From: Mesorhizobium norvegicum
GTDB lineage: Bacteria; Pseudomonadota; Alphaproteobacteria; Rhizobiales; Rhizobiaceae
Assembly (NCBI RefSeq): GCF_004919685.1
Contig: NZ_SMYZ01000025.1
Span: 1-64,000, forward strand
DNA length: 64,000 bases
Reading direction: 5' to 3'
Shown here: positions 33,067 to 42,454 of the stretch, piece by piece
How the letters are laid out: the number at the start of each line of letters is the position of its first letter
Numbering within the stretch: the stretch's first letter is position 1
Position numbers and translations under genes: made by a program
Notes under the pieces: generated by a model
What the model was told of the DNA's origin: nothing
Database searches by the model: none
The model's input: only the letters and a program-made list of their open reading frames with translations

Positions 33067-34029
33067 ATGAAAAAGCCTCATGTGAATCCCTATCGAAATC
33101 TACCGCCGATGGCGGCAATGGTGGGGTTTGAGGCAGCCGCGCGGCTATCCAGCTTCTCGCTGGCGGCGCAAGAGTTGAACATGACGCAATCGGCGGTCAG
33201 CCATCAGGTCCGGGCGCTGGAGGAACATCTCGGGCAACCGCTCTTCATGCGCCTCAACCGGCGCGTCGAGCTGACCGATGCCGGGCGGGATTTCCACAAC
33301 ACCGTGGCCGCCACATTGGAAACGCTCCGGCTGGGCGTTCGCAGGCTGGGTTTCTACACCAAGCCCGGCTCGGTCGTGCTGGCGATGCCGCCATCCTTCG
33401 CCTCGGGCTGGTACATGCCGCGGCTGGCAAGGCTCAAGGCCGACCATCCGGACATGGAGCCATGGCTGGTGACGACCGGGGAAGAAGTGAACCTGGCCGA
33501 ATCCGAAGTCGACATCATGGTGACGCACGGACGCGGCAACTGGGACGGCATGGTGTCGGTCACCCTGTTCACCGACACGGTGTGGCCAATGTGCTCGCCT
33601 GCCATCCGGTCCATGATGCCCGCTGCTCCAGGTGGGCGGACGTTCCTCGACTTTCCCATGCTGCATGACGAGACAGAGGATGACTGGCAGAAATGGTTCC
33701 TGGCCGGAGGGCTTGATGGCGGCGAACTCGTCAGGGGCCTGAATTTTTCGGATTCAGGCGTCATGCTCGACGCCGCCGCGAGGGGGTTCGGCGTTTGCCT
33801 CGGCAGCATCAACCTCGCTTCGGAGCGGCTGGCGCGCGGCGAATTGGTGCTGGTCGGTGACCGGGGCATGGCGTCTGCGAAACCCTTCATGCTGGTCGCC
33901 CATCCACGTAATCTGCGGCAGGCCGTGGTGATCGCGCTCTGGGACTGGCTGGTGGCCGAGGCCGATCGCGATACCCCGAAGCCAGGCGATCAGGCTCCGG
34001 CCAGTCTCTCCGCGACCATGTCCGGGTAG
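33067..34029 (+). CDS. LysR family transcriptional regulator (GcvA-like)
   Basis: From ATG 33067 the protein has 320 residues, with the helix-turn-helix in MVGFEAAARLSSFSLAAQEL and MTQSAVSHQVRALEEHLGQP and a GcvA-type effector domain. Earlier in-frame ATGs (33013, 33016) and a start near 32950 are possible, but the alignment starts close to PYRNLPPMAAM. It is divergent from the coupled agmatine deiminase genes. Its 3' end overlaps the 3' end of the convergent ABC ATPase gene by 40 bp. Confidence 0.9.
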   Translation: MKKPHVNPYRNLPPMAAMVGFEAAARLSSFSLAAQELNMTQSAVSHQVRALEEHLGQPLFMRLNRRVELTDAGRDFHNTVAATLETLRLGVRRLGFYTKPGSVVLAMPPSFASGWYMPRLARLKADHPDMEPWLVTTGEEVNLAESEVDIMVTHGRGNWDGMVSVTLFTDTVWPMCSPAIRSMMPAAPGGRTFLDFPMLHDETEDDWQKWFLAGGLDGGELVRGLNFSDSGVMLDAAARGFGVCLGSINLASERLARGELVLVGDRGMASAKPFMLVAHPRNLRQAVVIALWDWLVAEADRDTPKPGDQAPASLSATMSG

Positions 34030-35060
34030 AGGCAGCGCACTTGGTGTTCGTGTGCTGCGCCATGCAGCGCCGGCATCGTTTCACGGCAGGCTTCGGGGCG
34101 GCCAAGCTGGTTGTAGAGCCAGCAGCGCGTGTGGAAGGCGCAGCCCGACGGGACATGGGCGTGGCTTGGAATGTCGCCTTCGAGCTGGATCGGCGTTGTT
34201 GCCGGCGAACTGTCCTCAAGGCGATGAATGCGCGGTGCGGCGGACAGCAAGGCGGCCGTATAGGGATGGCGTGGCCGGGCGATGATGTCTTCGGTCGGTC
34301 CGATCTCGACGACCCGGCCAAGATACATCACCGCGATCCGGTCGCAGAGATGCCGCACGACCGACAAATCGTGTGAGATGAACAGCATCGCCATCCCGGT
34401 TTCGCGTTGCAGGTCACGCAGCAGGTTGAGGATCTGCGCCTGGATCGAGACATCGAGGGCGCTGACCGGCTCATCGGCGATGATCAGGTCGGGCTCATTG
34501 GCGATGGCGCGGGCAATCGCAACGCGCTGGCGCTGCCCGCCGCTGAGATGCAATGGATAGAGACCGGCGTGGGAGCGATCGAGGCCGACCCTTTGCAACA
34601 GGTCGAACACCCGTTGCCGCCGTTCGGACCTTTCGACGGTTCCCTGGATGCGAAGCGGCTCTTCAAGCGAACGTCCGATTGTCTGGCGCGGATGAAGAGA
34701 TGAATAGGGGTCCTGGAACACCATCTGCAGGTGCCGCAGATAGGGCTTTCGTGCCGCCGGTGACAGTGATGCAATGTCATCACCGCGAAAGCTGATCTTG
34801 CCTGAGGCGCTGCGCGTCAATCCCATGATGGCGCGGCCAAGCGTCGTCTTGCCGCTGCCGGACTCGCCGATCAGCCCCAGCGTTTCGCCCCGGCGCAACG
34901 TCAGGTCAATGTTGTCGAGCGCGCGAAACGTCGGCGGCCTGGCGAACAGCTTTCGCGGCGCGGAACTTTTGAAATCGACGCACAGTCCATCAATGTTGAG
35001 AAGAGGGGTCTCGGCGACAGCGGTCGTATGCGCCCCACGCGTGAAAGCCGCGCTGTTCAA
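33990..35060 (-). CDS. Dipeptide/oligopeptide ABC transporter ATP-binding protein (DppF-like)
   Basis: The ATPase has Walker A GESGSGKTT, Q-loop in VFQDPYSSLHPRQTI, signature LSGGQRQRVAIARAI, Walker B LIIADEPVSALD, and a C-terminal oligopeptide-transporter domain with PSGCAFHTRCW (cysteines as in DppF/OppF). The most plausible start is TTG 35060, which overlaps the stop of the preceding ATPase gene and gives 356 residues; no ATG or GTG occurs before the conserved region downstream of that stop. It pairs with the ATPase at 35057-36046. Confidence 0.88.
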   Translation of the reverse strand: MNSAAFTRGAHTTAVAETPLLNIDGLCVDFKSSAPRKLFARPPTFRALDNIDLTLRRGETLGLIGESGSGKTTLGRAIMGLTRSASGKISFRGDDIASLSPAARKPYLRHLQMVFQDPYSSLHPRQTIGRSLEEPLRIQGTVERSERRQRVFDLLQRVGLDRSHAGLYPLHLSGGQRQRVAIARAIANEPDLIIADEPVSALDVSIQAQILNLLRDLQRETGMAMLFISHDLSVVRHLCDRIAVMYLGRVVEIGPTEDIIARPRHPYTAALLSAAPRIHRLEDSSPATTPIQLEGDIPSHAHVPSGCAFHTRCWLYNQLGRPEACRETMPALHGAAHEHQVRCLYPDMVAERLAGA

Positions 35061-36046
35061 AGCCGATCCCTCCGGCCGTCTGAGTTCACGACATGACAGG
35101 CCGCGCGGTGCGTGTCGCTGTCCACCATCGCCAGTTCCGGTTGGACGGTTGAGCAAATTTCTTTTGCCTGCGTACAGCGAAGCCTGAACGCGCAACCGGA
35201 TGGCCGCTGTCTGATGCTGGGTGGCGACCCGGGGATGGGTTCGAGATCGGCCACCTTTTCGTCGAGCGAGGGATGCGCTTTCAGCAGAGCGCGCGTGTAG
35301 GGGTGGGCCGGCCGCCCGAGGACAGTTCTCGTCTCGCCGCTTTCAACGATCCGGCCGGCGTAGAGAACGATCAGGCTTTCAGTCATTTCCGAAACAACAC
35401 CGAAATCGTGGGTGATCAGCAGCAGGGACATCCCCATCTCCGCCGTCAGCTCCTTCAGCAGCCGCAGGATCTGTGCCTGGATCGTCAGGTCAAGCGCGGT
35501 GGTCGGCTCGTCGGCGATGATGAGTTGCGGGCGCAGCGCGATCGCCATCGCAATGAGGATGCGCTGGCGCTGGCCGCCGCTCAGCTGATGCGGGTAGCGC
35601 CGCATCGTGACCGGCGGATCGGGCATGCCGACCCGGCGCAGCGCATCGATCACCTGCTGGTCGATCTCCTTGGCCGAAAGCCGGCTGTGCGTGCGGATGC
35701 ATTCGGCGATCTGGTCGCCGACGCGCATGACCGGATTGAGGCTGCTCGCCGGATCCTGGAAGATCATGGCGATCTTGGAGCCTTGCACCGAACGCAGGTC
35801 GCGGTTGCTCATCTCCAGAAGATTGCGGCCTTGGAAGCTTATGTCGCCCGTGGTCTCGATCTGCCGATTTTGGCGCAGGAGACCCATGATCGACAGGGCG
35901 GCGGTGCTCTTGCCCGAGCCGCTTTCGCCGACGATGCCGAGCGAATGGCCACGGTTGAGCGAAAGCGTCAAGCCTTCGACAATCGGCGCTGTCGCGGTGG
36001 CATTGCGCAAGCCAACCGACAGGTTTTGCACATCGAGCAGATTCAA
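35057..36046 (-). CDS. Dipeptide/oligopeptide ABC transporter ATP-binding protein (DppD-like)
   Basis: The 329-residue ATPase has Walker A GESGSGKST, Q-loop in IFQDPASSLNPVMRV, signature LSGGQRQRILIAMAI, Walker B LIIADEPTTALD and the C-terminal PSGCAFRLRC segment of the peptide/nickel importer family. TTG 36046 was chosen because GGAGGAA lies about eight bases upstream and the first conserved strand LLDVQNLSVGL follows at once; the longer open frame upstream is unconserved. It is divergent from the binding-protein gene at 36277. The two ATPases and the rightward A-B-C genes together would form one importer. Confidence 0.87.
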   Translation of the reverse strand: MNLLDVQNLSVGLRNATATAPIVEGLTLSLNRGHSLGIVGESGSGKSTAALSIMGLLRQNRQIETTGDISFQGRNLLEMSNRDLRSVQGSKIAMIFQDPASSLNPVMRVGDQIAECIRTHSRLSAKEIDQQVIDALRRVGMPDPPVTMRRYPHQLSGGQRQRILIAMAIALRPQLIIADEPTTALDLTIQAQILRLLKELTAEMGMSLLLITHDFGVVSEMTESLIVLYAGRIVESGETRTVLGRPAHPYTRALLKAHPSLDEKVADLEPIPGSPPSIRQRPSGCAFRLRCTQAKEICSTVQPELAMVDSDTHRAACHVVNSDGRRDRL

Positions 36047-36276
36047 CGAACGGCTTCCTCCCGGTCCTGGTTCCCGATCCCTGGCCCGCGCCGCTCCAGG
36101 GCCGATCCGGAACCGCTTGGGCAAGGTTGGCCCGATGTTCGTACAGTTGAGTAGACCCTGTAAGTGCCCCTTTCGGGGTATCGACAGCGAGCCGCATTCC
36201 AAAAAGGATGCGGTGGGAACAAACGGCGCCCCACATGCGGCGCCCCATCAAAAGACAACAATGGGAGCTCGTGACC

Positions 36277-37938
36277 ATGACCGGGGACGACAGCAAGCGG
36301 AGCCATGCCTTCAATCAAGCCTGGCACCTGACAAGGCGGCACTTCCTGGCCGGTACGGCGGCATTCGGTGCGGCCGCGATCGGACGCGTTCCGATGTCCC
36401 ATGCGGCGACGCCGGACCTCCCAATCGGCAACCGCGATCCCAAGACCCTCGTCGTCGTCGTCGATGCCACGGTGGAAAATCTCGATCCGGCAACCAATGT
36501 CGAATGGGCCTATGGCCTCAGCCCCATTTACGAGACCTTGACCGTGCTGGATGGCGCCGAAGCCCTCAAGGTCAAGCCCTCATTGGCGAAGGCCTTCACA
36601 TCGTCTGATGACAAGATGATTTGGACGTTCGAGTTGCCGGCAGGGGTCAAGTTCCATGACGGCACGGATTGCGATGCCAATGCGGTGAAAGCTGCCATAA
36701 CGCGCACGATAACGCGCCCAGGCGGTACGTTTGCCACATCGTGGCAAATCGACGATCCGGAAAAGCAGATCGTCGTGAAGAACGCCACCACGCTGGAATT
36801 CCATTTGACCGAAGCGCGGCCGTTCTTCGATCTCGAAGTCTCGTCGCAATACGGCTTCTGGATCGCGAGCCCGACCGCCGCGCAGAAGAACTCCAAGGGT
36901 GCGAACGATATGGGCTCGGAATTCCTCCAGTCGCATCCGGTCGGCTGTGGACCCTACAAGATGGAATCCTTCAATCCTGGCCAGGACATCACCTATGTCC
37001 GCTTCGACGAATTCCACGGTGGCTGGGACCACCCGCATTTCGAACGGGTGATCACCAAGACAATTCCCGTTTCGGCGACCCGGCGTCAGCTGCTCGAAGC
37101 GGGCGAGGTCGACATAGCGTTGAGGATGGAACCACAGGATACGGTGGAATTGAGGAACGATCCACGTTTTGTCATCCAGGATACATCGACGGCGACCGTT
37201 CAGTATGTGGTGTTCGCGACCGACGGCAAGCTGGCCGATCCGCGCGTTCGGCAAGCGATTTGCCACGCATTCGACCATGATTCCTATTTGCGTGACGTCG
37301 TCCTGGGCACCGCGGACAAGCCCCGCTCCGTATTCCCCTCCCAGATGCAAGGCGTTGGTGATGAGTCCTACGTTTTGCCGTTCGATCTCGAAAAGGCCAA
37401 GGCCCTGCTGGCAGAGGCCAATTTTCCGGCCGGCAGCGAGTTGACGGTTACCTATTACTCCGGCTTTGGCGACACCGAATGTCAACTGCTGCAGGGCTGG
37501 CTGAGCGAGCTCGGCATCACCTTGCACCTTCAGGAGAAATCCTTCAGCGCTTTCCTCGACGAGTTTTTCGGCGACGCTCCGGCGGACCAGCGCGCCGACC
37601 TTTTCTACTTCTCCTGGTGGCCGAACGTCGACCACCCCTACAACTATGCCTGGAGCCTGTTCAGCGGCGCGGCGACAGCGGCGAGCGGCAATGCAGGCCG
37701 ATACGCCAACGACGAGGTGACGAAGCTGATCGACGAATTGCGGCAGAAGCTGATCGACACCGAGCAGGCACAGAAGGTCAAGAGGCTGGCCCAGATCCTG
37801 ACCGTTGAGAATCCCGCCTGGCTGCCGATCCAACAAGAACGGATGCAGTTCGTGGCGCGCCGCGATATCAAGGGTATGGTCAACAATCCGATCTACGTTG
37901 CCACGCTCGACATCTACAATCTGTCACGCTCCGCCTGA
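36277..37938 (+). CDS. Peptide-type ABC transporter substrate-binding protein (DppA/SBP family 5)
   Basis: The 553-residue precursor has a Tat signal (LTRRHFLAGTAAFGAAAIG) with cleavage probable after SHAA near residue 45. The family-5 pattern follows: NLDPATNVEWAYGLSPIYETL, LRPGVKFHDGT-like LPAGVKFHDGTDCDANAV, VGCGPYKMESFNPG and DPRVRQAICHAFDHDSYL. Binding proteins of this class take peptides, opines, guanidino or glycosidic ligands. GGGAGCTC precedes the ATG at 36277. It is followed by two permease genes. In this setting an opine- or amine-like ligand is plausible but not shown. Confidence 0.92.
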   Translation: MTGDDSKRSHAFNQAWHLTRRHFLAGTAAFGAAAIGRVPMSHAATPDLPIGNRDPKTLVVVVDATVENLDPATNVEWAYGLSPIYETLTVLDGAEALKVKPSLAKAFTSSDDKMIWTFELPAGVKFHDGTDCDANAVKAAITRTITRPGGTFATSWQIDDPEKQIVVKNATTLEFHLTEARPFFDLEVSSQYGFWIASPTAAQKNSKGANDMGSEFLQSHPVGCGPYKMESFNPGQDITYVRFDEFHGGWDHPHFERVITKTIPVSATRRQLLEAGEVDIALRMEPQDTVELRNDPRFVIQDTSTATVQYVVFATDGKLADPRVRQAICHAFDHDSYLRDVVLGTADKPRSVFPSQMQGVGDESYVLPFDLEKAKALLAEANFPAGSELTVTYYSGFGDTECQLLQGWLSELGITLHLQEKSFSAFLDEFFGDAPADQRADLFYFSWWPNVDHPYNYAWSLFSGAATAASGNAGRYANDEVTKLIDELRQKLIDTEQAQKVKRLAQILTVENPAWLPIQQERMQFVARRDIKGMVNNPIYVATLDIYNLSRSA

Positions 37939-37953
37939 TCTGGAACCGGACCG

Positions 37954-38961
37954 GTGCTGCGCTTCATTCTTCGGCGTCTCGTTTCCACACTGTTCCTGCT
38001 CGCCGGCGTCATGGTGATGACCTTTGCGTTGGCCCGGATCCTGCCCGGGGACCCGGCGCGGCTCATCGCCGGCGCAAGGGCCGGGCCTGGAGCCGTGGCG
38101 GCCGTTCGGGCGCAGCTCGGGTTGGACCTGCCGCTTGCCCAGCAGTTTGTTCACTACGTCTCGGGGATATTTCACGGCGATTTCGGCCGCTCGATCATCA
38201 CGCGACGGCCGATCTCCCAGGATATCCTGACGTTCTTTCCGGCGACCTGCGAGTTGGTGATCCTGGCCTCGCTCATCAGTCTCGTCGGCGGCGTGGCGCT
38301 GGGCGCCGCCTCCGCCGTCAATTCTTCGGGCAAGACCGATGCGGCAGTGCGTGTCATCTCCGTGTTTGGCCTGTCGGTGCCCGATTTCTGGATGGCGTTG
38401 ATCGCCCAGCTTATCTTCTTTTCCGTTCTTGGCATTCTGCCCTTCGGCGGGCGCCTGGCGACCGGAGTTGCCATGCCGCCATACGTCACCGGCTTCCTGA
38501 GTGTCGATAGCTTGCTGGCGGGCCGTCTGGATCTGTTTGCCGACGCGCTGCGGCACATGATCTTGCCGGTCACGGTGCTCGCCATTCCATCGATGGCCGT
38601 CATCATCCGCGTCGTGCGAACGACGATGCTGGACGTACTGTCCGCCGACTACATCCGCACCGCCAGGGCAAAAGGCATCACGCCGTTCAAGGTCTATCTT
38701 CGCCATGCGCTCGCCAACAGTCTCCTGCCGATCGTCACGGTCTTCGGCCTCAATATGGGGCTGCTGATATCGGGGGCTGTGCTCGTCGAGCTGATCTTCA
38801 ACCTGCCTGGCCTCGGCCGCTACACCGCCGATGCCATCTCCGGATCCGACTACAATGCGATCATGGCGATCACCCTGGTCGTGTCCGCGGCTTACATCGT
38901 CATCAACCTGGTCGTCGACCTCAGCTACGTGCTCCTCGATCCCCGGGTCGAACTGAAATGA
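37954..38961 (+). CDS. Peptide-type ABC transporter permease (DppB-like)
   Basis: The 335-residue permease starts at GTG 37954 (LRFILRRLVSTLFLLAGVMV), with the classic first helix and LPGDPAR segment of DppB. The coupling loop is DYIRTARAKGITPFKVYLRH near residue 230. Six helices are visible, ending at residue 320. It lies 15 bp after the binding-protein gene. A GTG start with no competing ATG nearby is accepted because the conserved family start coincides with it. Confidence 0.92.
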   Translation: MLRFILRRLVSTLFLLAGVMVMTFALARILPGDPARLIAGARAGPGAVAAVRAQLGLDLPLAQQFVHYVSGIFHGDFGRSIITRRPISQDILTFFPATCELVILASLISLVGGVALGAASAVNSSGKTDAAVRVISVFGLSVPDFWMALIAQLIFFSVLGILPFGGRLATGVAMPPYVTGFLSVDSLLAGRLDLFADALRHMILPVTVLAIPSMAVIIRVVRTTMLDVLSADYIRTARAKGITPFKVYLRHALANSLLPIVTVFGLNMGLLISGAVLVELIFNLPGLGRYTADAISGSDYNAIMAITLVVSAAYIVINLVVDLSYVLLDPRVELK

Positions 38962-39064
38962 CCGTCATGACAAGCACCGATCACTGCACGGGTTTCGAAC
39001 GTCCCGCTCCATCGGGGCAGTCTTCAATTCCGTCATCGCGTTCACAAGGTCCTCGCCACAAAGC

Positions 39065-39889
39065 ATGGTCGCGGTCGTCATCGTCGGCGCCGTGGTGCTG
39101 GTGTCGATCCTGTCCTTCGTTGCGCATGTGTCTGGCTTCAGCCTCACCACATATGATCCGATCAAGATGAACATCACCGCCTCATTGAAGCCGCCGACCT
39201 TCGATCATTGGATGGGCACCGACAAGATCGGCCGGGACACGCTGGCCCGCGTGGTTGGCGGCGCCTGGATCACAATGTCCGTCTCGTTCGCGGTTCTAGC
39301 GGTCGCCGCCGTGATAGGCACCGGGGTCGGCATTGTAGCGGGGTTCTTTGGCGGTCTGGTCGACGAGATATTGATGCGCGTCACGGATCTCTTCCTGGCA
39401 TTTCCGGCCCTGATCCTCGCCGCCGCCATCGCCGCGACCTTCGGCGGCGGCATGGGGCCGACGACAGTTGCCTTGGCAGCGGTTTTTTGGCCGTGGTATG
39501 CGCGGGTGATCCGCAGCCGGGTTCTGTCGCTGAAGGAGCAGGAGTTCGTTTCCGCCGCGCGGGCGCTAGGCGCCTCCCGCTCCTATCTTCTGGTCGTCAC
39601 GCTGCTGCCGATGGTTTGGCCGCTGGTGCTGGTGCAGCTGACCAGCGATGTGGGCTTTGTCATGCTGGCGTCGTCGGGCCTTTCCTTCCTTGGCCTCGGC
39701 GCGCAACCGCCGGCGCCGGAATGGGGCGCCATGATCTTCGACTCGCTGGCGCAGCAGCCGCGCGCGTGGTGGCTGGGGGTTTTCCCGGGAGCGGCAATCG
39801 CGACGGTGGCGATCGGCTTCAACCTCCTCGGCGACAGTTTGCGCGACTATCTCGACCCTTCGTTGGGCGCAAGCGAGGCTGGAATCTAG
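39065..39889 (+). CDS. Peptide-type ABC transporter permease (DppC-like), N-terminus possibly frameshifted
   Basis: From ATG 39065 the product has 274 residues, with helices typical of DppC and the coupling loop EFVSAARALGASRSYLLVVT. The homologous sequence begins about 35 residues earlier: in the same frame, before the ATG, codons read SIGAVFNSVIAFTRSSPQSM, while a normal ATG start overlapping the DppB stop (38958) lies in another frame. Adding one base to the G run at 39014-39017 would join them into one N-terminus. So either a sequence error or a real mutation has separated the start; translation from 39065 would remove the cytosolic N-terminal segment. Confidence 0.8.
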   Translation: MVAVVIVGAVVLVSILSFVAHVSGFSLTTYDPIKMNITASLKPPTFDHWMGTDKIGRDTLARVVGGAWITMSVSFAVLAVAAVIGTGVGIVAGFFGGLVDEILMRVTDLFLAFPALILAAAIAATFGGGMGPTTVALAAVFWPWYARVIRSRVLSLKEQEFVSAARALGASRSYLLVVTLLPMVWPLVLVQLTSDVGFVMLASSGLSFLGLGAQPPAPEWGAMIFDSLAQQPRAWWLGVFPGAAIATVAIGFNLLGDSLRDYLDPSLGASEAGI

Positions 39890-39974
39890 CGCGGGGTTTG
39901 TGGGGCGAGAAGGGCTCCGATCCGGGCACGATTCACCAGGATGGGTCTGGGGGACAGGCCTCAAAGAAAGATCG

Positions 39975-39999
39975 GGCGTGACCGCAGCGTGGTCACGCC
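39975..39999 (-). terminator. Rho-independent terminator downstream of the carbamoylputrescine amidase gene
   Basis: GGCGTGACC (39975-39983), a seven-base loop and GGTCACGCC (39991-39999) form a perfect nine-pair GC-rich stem. Reading leftward it is followed by CGATCTTTCTTTG, a broken U-rich tract. It lies 29 bp beyond the stop of the leftward gene at 40028 and could also slow readthrough from the rightward DppC-like gene. Confidence 0.6.
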
Positions 40000-40027
40000 G
40001 CCCTTGGGAGGGTGAGGGCTCTTAGGC

Positions 40028-40909
40028 TCAGCCTGCGATGACGGTGCGGCCGTCCAGTGTCCGCAAAGCGCCATACATTTCGGGTCGACGATCGCGATAG
40101 ACGCCCCACGCGTGCCGGTAGCTCCCGATCTCGTCGAGATCGAAGGACGCCAGGAGATAGGTCTCGTCGATGCGGTTGGCCTCGGCGACGATTGCCCCGG
40201 TGTGATCCGCGATGAACGACGTCCCATAGAAGGTAGAACTGGTCGTACCTTCAGTCTCGTTGCCGACCCTGTTGGAGGCGACGACAGGGACGATGTTGGC
40301 CGCCGCATGACCTTGCATTGTGCGTCGCCAGTGGCCGCTGGAATCGAGACCCGGGTTTGCCTGCTCGGCACCGATCGCCGTCGGAAACATCAGGAGCTCG
40401 GCACCCAGCAGTGACAGCGCCCGCGCGGTTTCCGGGAACCATTGGTCCCAGCAGATGCCGCAGCCGAGCCGGCCATAGCGCGTCTGTACAACCTTGAAGC
40501 CGGTATCGCCGGGGGAGAAGTAGAACTTCTCCTCGTATCCAGGCGCCTGCGGAATGTGAGTCTTGCGATAGTTGGTCAGGATGCTGCCATCGGCATCGAT
40601 GATAGCCAATGAATTATAGTGGGCAGCGCCCGCCTGCTCGAAATAGGAGATCGGCAGGACGACCTCGAGCTTGGCTGCCATCGCCCGAAAATGCTGGACG
40701 GCGCGGTCATTCTCCAACGGGCGCGCCAGGGCGTAGTGCGTGCTCTTCTGCTCCAGGCAGAAATAGGGCGTCTGGAACAGCTCCTGTAGGAGAATGATCT
40801 GCGCGCCGTCCTCGGCCGCGAGCTGGATCAGCTCCTCGGCCTTCTGGATGTTTTCATCCAGGTCCCAGCTGCACGCCATTTGCGTGGCGGATACGGTCAG
40901 TTTCCTCAT
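40028..40909 (-). CDS. aguB: N-carbamoylputrescine amidase
   Basis: The 293-residue enzyme of the nitrilase superfamily hydrolyses N-carbamoylputrescine to putrescine, CO2 and ammonia. The catalytic triad is visible as Glu43 (ILLQELF), Lys116 (YRKTHIP) and Cys153 (GCGICWDQWFPE). Other family signatures are SWDLDENIQKAEELI, GHAAANIVPVVASNRVG and TSFIADHTGAI. AGGAGC precedes the ATG. It is downstream of an aminotransferase gene by 14 bp on the same strand, and the substrate is the product of the agmatine deiminases encoded 8-18 kb away in the same block. Confidence 0.94.
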   Translation of the reverse strand: MRKLTVSATQMACSWDLDENIQKAEELIQLAAEDGAQIILLQELFQTPYFCLEQKSTHYALARPLENDRAVQHFRAMAAKLEVVLPISYFEQAGAAHYNSLAIIDADGSILTNYRKTHIPQAPGYEEKFYFSPGDTGFKVVQTRYGRLGCGICWDQWFPETARALSLLGAELLMFPTAIGAEQANPGLDSSGHWRRTMQGHAAANIVPVVASNRVGNETEGTTSSTFYGTSFIADHTGAIVAEANRIDETYLLASFDLDEIGSYRHAWGVYRDRRPEMYGALRTLDGRTVIAG

Positions 40910-40923
40910 GGCCTGCTCCTGAT

Positions 40924-42288
40924 TCAGCGGCTGGCGACAAATTCGAGAATGCTGTCGTTGATGGCCGAAACGATGGTGTCGCACTCGTCCTTGTCGATGA
41001 TGACAGGCGGCGAAACGACGATGCGGCTGCCGACCGGTCGCACCATGACGCCCCGCTTGATGCACAGCCGGGCAATCTTGTCGGCGGCTTTTTCGGCTGC
41101 TGGTAGCGGTGCCTTGGTGCGCTTGTCCTCGACAAGGTCGACCCCCAGCATCAAATGGCTACCGCGAACGTCGCCGACGATCGGCAGGTTGATGAGGGCA
41201 GCGGCGGTCGCCTGAAGATGCGCGCCGACGCTGCGGGCATTGCCGAGCAAATCCTCGCGTTCGATGATCTCGATGTTCTTCAAGGCTGCGGCGCAGGCGA
41301 CAGGATGGCCGAAATAGGTCAGCCCCATCGAGAACACGCCACCTTCGCATTGCGGGCGGCTGATCACCTCGTGGATCTCGGACGAGATAAGCGTTGCTCC
41401 CAATGGGATATAGCCGGAGGTGATGCCCTTGGCACAAACGAGGATGTCGGGCGTGTAGCCGAACAGCTTTTCCGACGCGAACCACTCGCCAAGGCGGCCG
41501 AAGGCGGTCACGACCTCGTCGGCGATGTAGAGCATGCCATAGCGCTTGCAGACCTCGTACATGCGACGATGGTAGCCTTCGGGCGCGACCAGCACCCCGC
41601 CGGCTCCCATGATCGGCTCGGCGATGAAGGCCGCGACGTTGTCGGGACCAAGCTGCTGGATGCGGTTCTCGAACTCATTGACGAGAAAGTCGCAGTAATC
41701 TTCCTCGCTCATGTCGCGCGGCCTGGAATAGAGGTCGGCGGCCGAAACGTGGTGGATGAAATCCTCGCCGATCCGGTCGAAACCGACCTTGGTTCCGTGG
41801 ATGCCGGTGAGGCTCGCGGCGACATAGGTTGCGCCGTGATAGCCGTTTAGCCGCGAGATGATCTTCTTCTTGCGGTGCAGTCCCTTCATGCCGAAATAGT
41901 AGTGAACGAGACGAACGGCAGCGTCGTTCGCCGTCGAGCCGCCGCAGCTGAAATAGACGTGGTTCAACGTGCCCGGTGAATTCTCCGCAAGCCAATGAGC
42001 CAGCCTGGCAGCCGGCACGTTCGAACTGTGGCCGAACGGATTGTAGTATTCCATGTCGATGACCTGACGTGCGATCGCGTCGGCCATCTCCTCGCGCCCA
42101 TGGCCGATGTTGACGCACCAGAGGCCGGCAATGCCATCGAGAATGCGGCGGCCTTGCCCATCCGTGACATACATGCCCTTGGCCTTTTCGATGATCTGGC
42201 TGCCTTCCCTCGCGAAGGTCGAGAAGTCGGAATAGGGGTGGAGTACATGCGCACGGTCCATCTCCCAGGCGCTTTTGAGAACAGTCAT
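40924..42288 (-). CDS. Class III (PLP) aminotransferase, putrescine-pyruvate type
   Basis: The 454-residue enzyme is an omega-aminotransferase: GIAGLWCVNIGHGREEMADA near residue 55, FSCGGSTANDAAVRL, RLNGYHGATYVAASL, AFIAEPIMGAGGVLV, LYIADEVVTAFGRLGEWF with the PLP-binding Asp, and LVCAKGITSGYIPLGATL with the Schiff-base Lys. It resembles SpuC of Pseudomonas (putrescine to 4-aminobutyraldehyde with pyruvate), and the adjacent putrescine-forming amidase fits that use. Beta-alanine or other amines remain possible. The ATG at 42288 was chosen from family alignment; upstream frame residues are unconserved. Confidence 0.88.
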   Translation of the reverse strand: MTVLKSAWEMDRAHVLHPYSDFSTFAREGSQIIEKAKGMYVTDGQGRRILDGIAGLWCVNIGHGREEMADAIARQVIDMEYYNPFGHSSNVPAARLAHWLAENSPGTLNHVYFSCGGSTANDAAVRLVHYYFGMKGLHRKKKIISRLNGYHGATYVAASLTGIHGTKVGFDRIGEDFIHHVSAADLYSRPRDMSEEDYCDFLVNEFENRIQQLGPDNVAAFIAEPIMGAGGVLVAPEGYHRRMYEVCKRYGMLYIADEVVTAFGRLGEWFASEKLFGYTPDILVCAKGITSGYIPLGATLISSEIHEVISRPQCEGGVFSMGLTYFGHPVACAAALKNIEIIEREDLLGNARSVGAHLQATAAALINLPIVGDVRGSHLMLGVDLVEDKRTKAPLPAAEKAADKIARLCIKRGVMVRPVGSRIVVSPPVIIDKDECDTIVSAINDSILEFVASR

Positions 42289-42454
42289 CTTGATGCCTTG
42301 TCTGAACGGAAAAGGCACGCCCGCCTTCGTTCTTCCCGAGTTGCCCAATGAATTCGGCCGAGCCGAATTCCGATGGGAATCTGTCGAACACTCCGGCGTT
42401 CGCAAATCACCTTTAAGGGGTACTGGATGGCGTGGAGGGTATGGCAAGTAGACC

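Noticed and set aside
35273..36154. 293-codon rightward frame antisense to the DppD-like ATPase
   Set aside because: The opposite strand encodes a complete ATPase with Walker motifs; the product of this frame has no recognisable domain.
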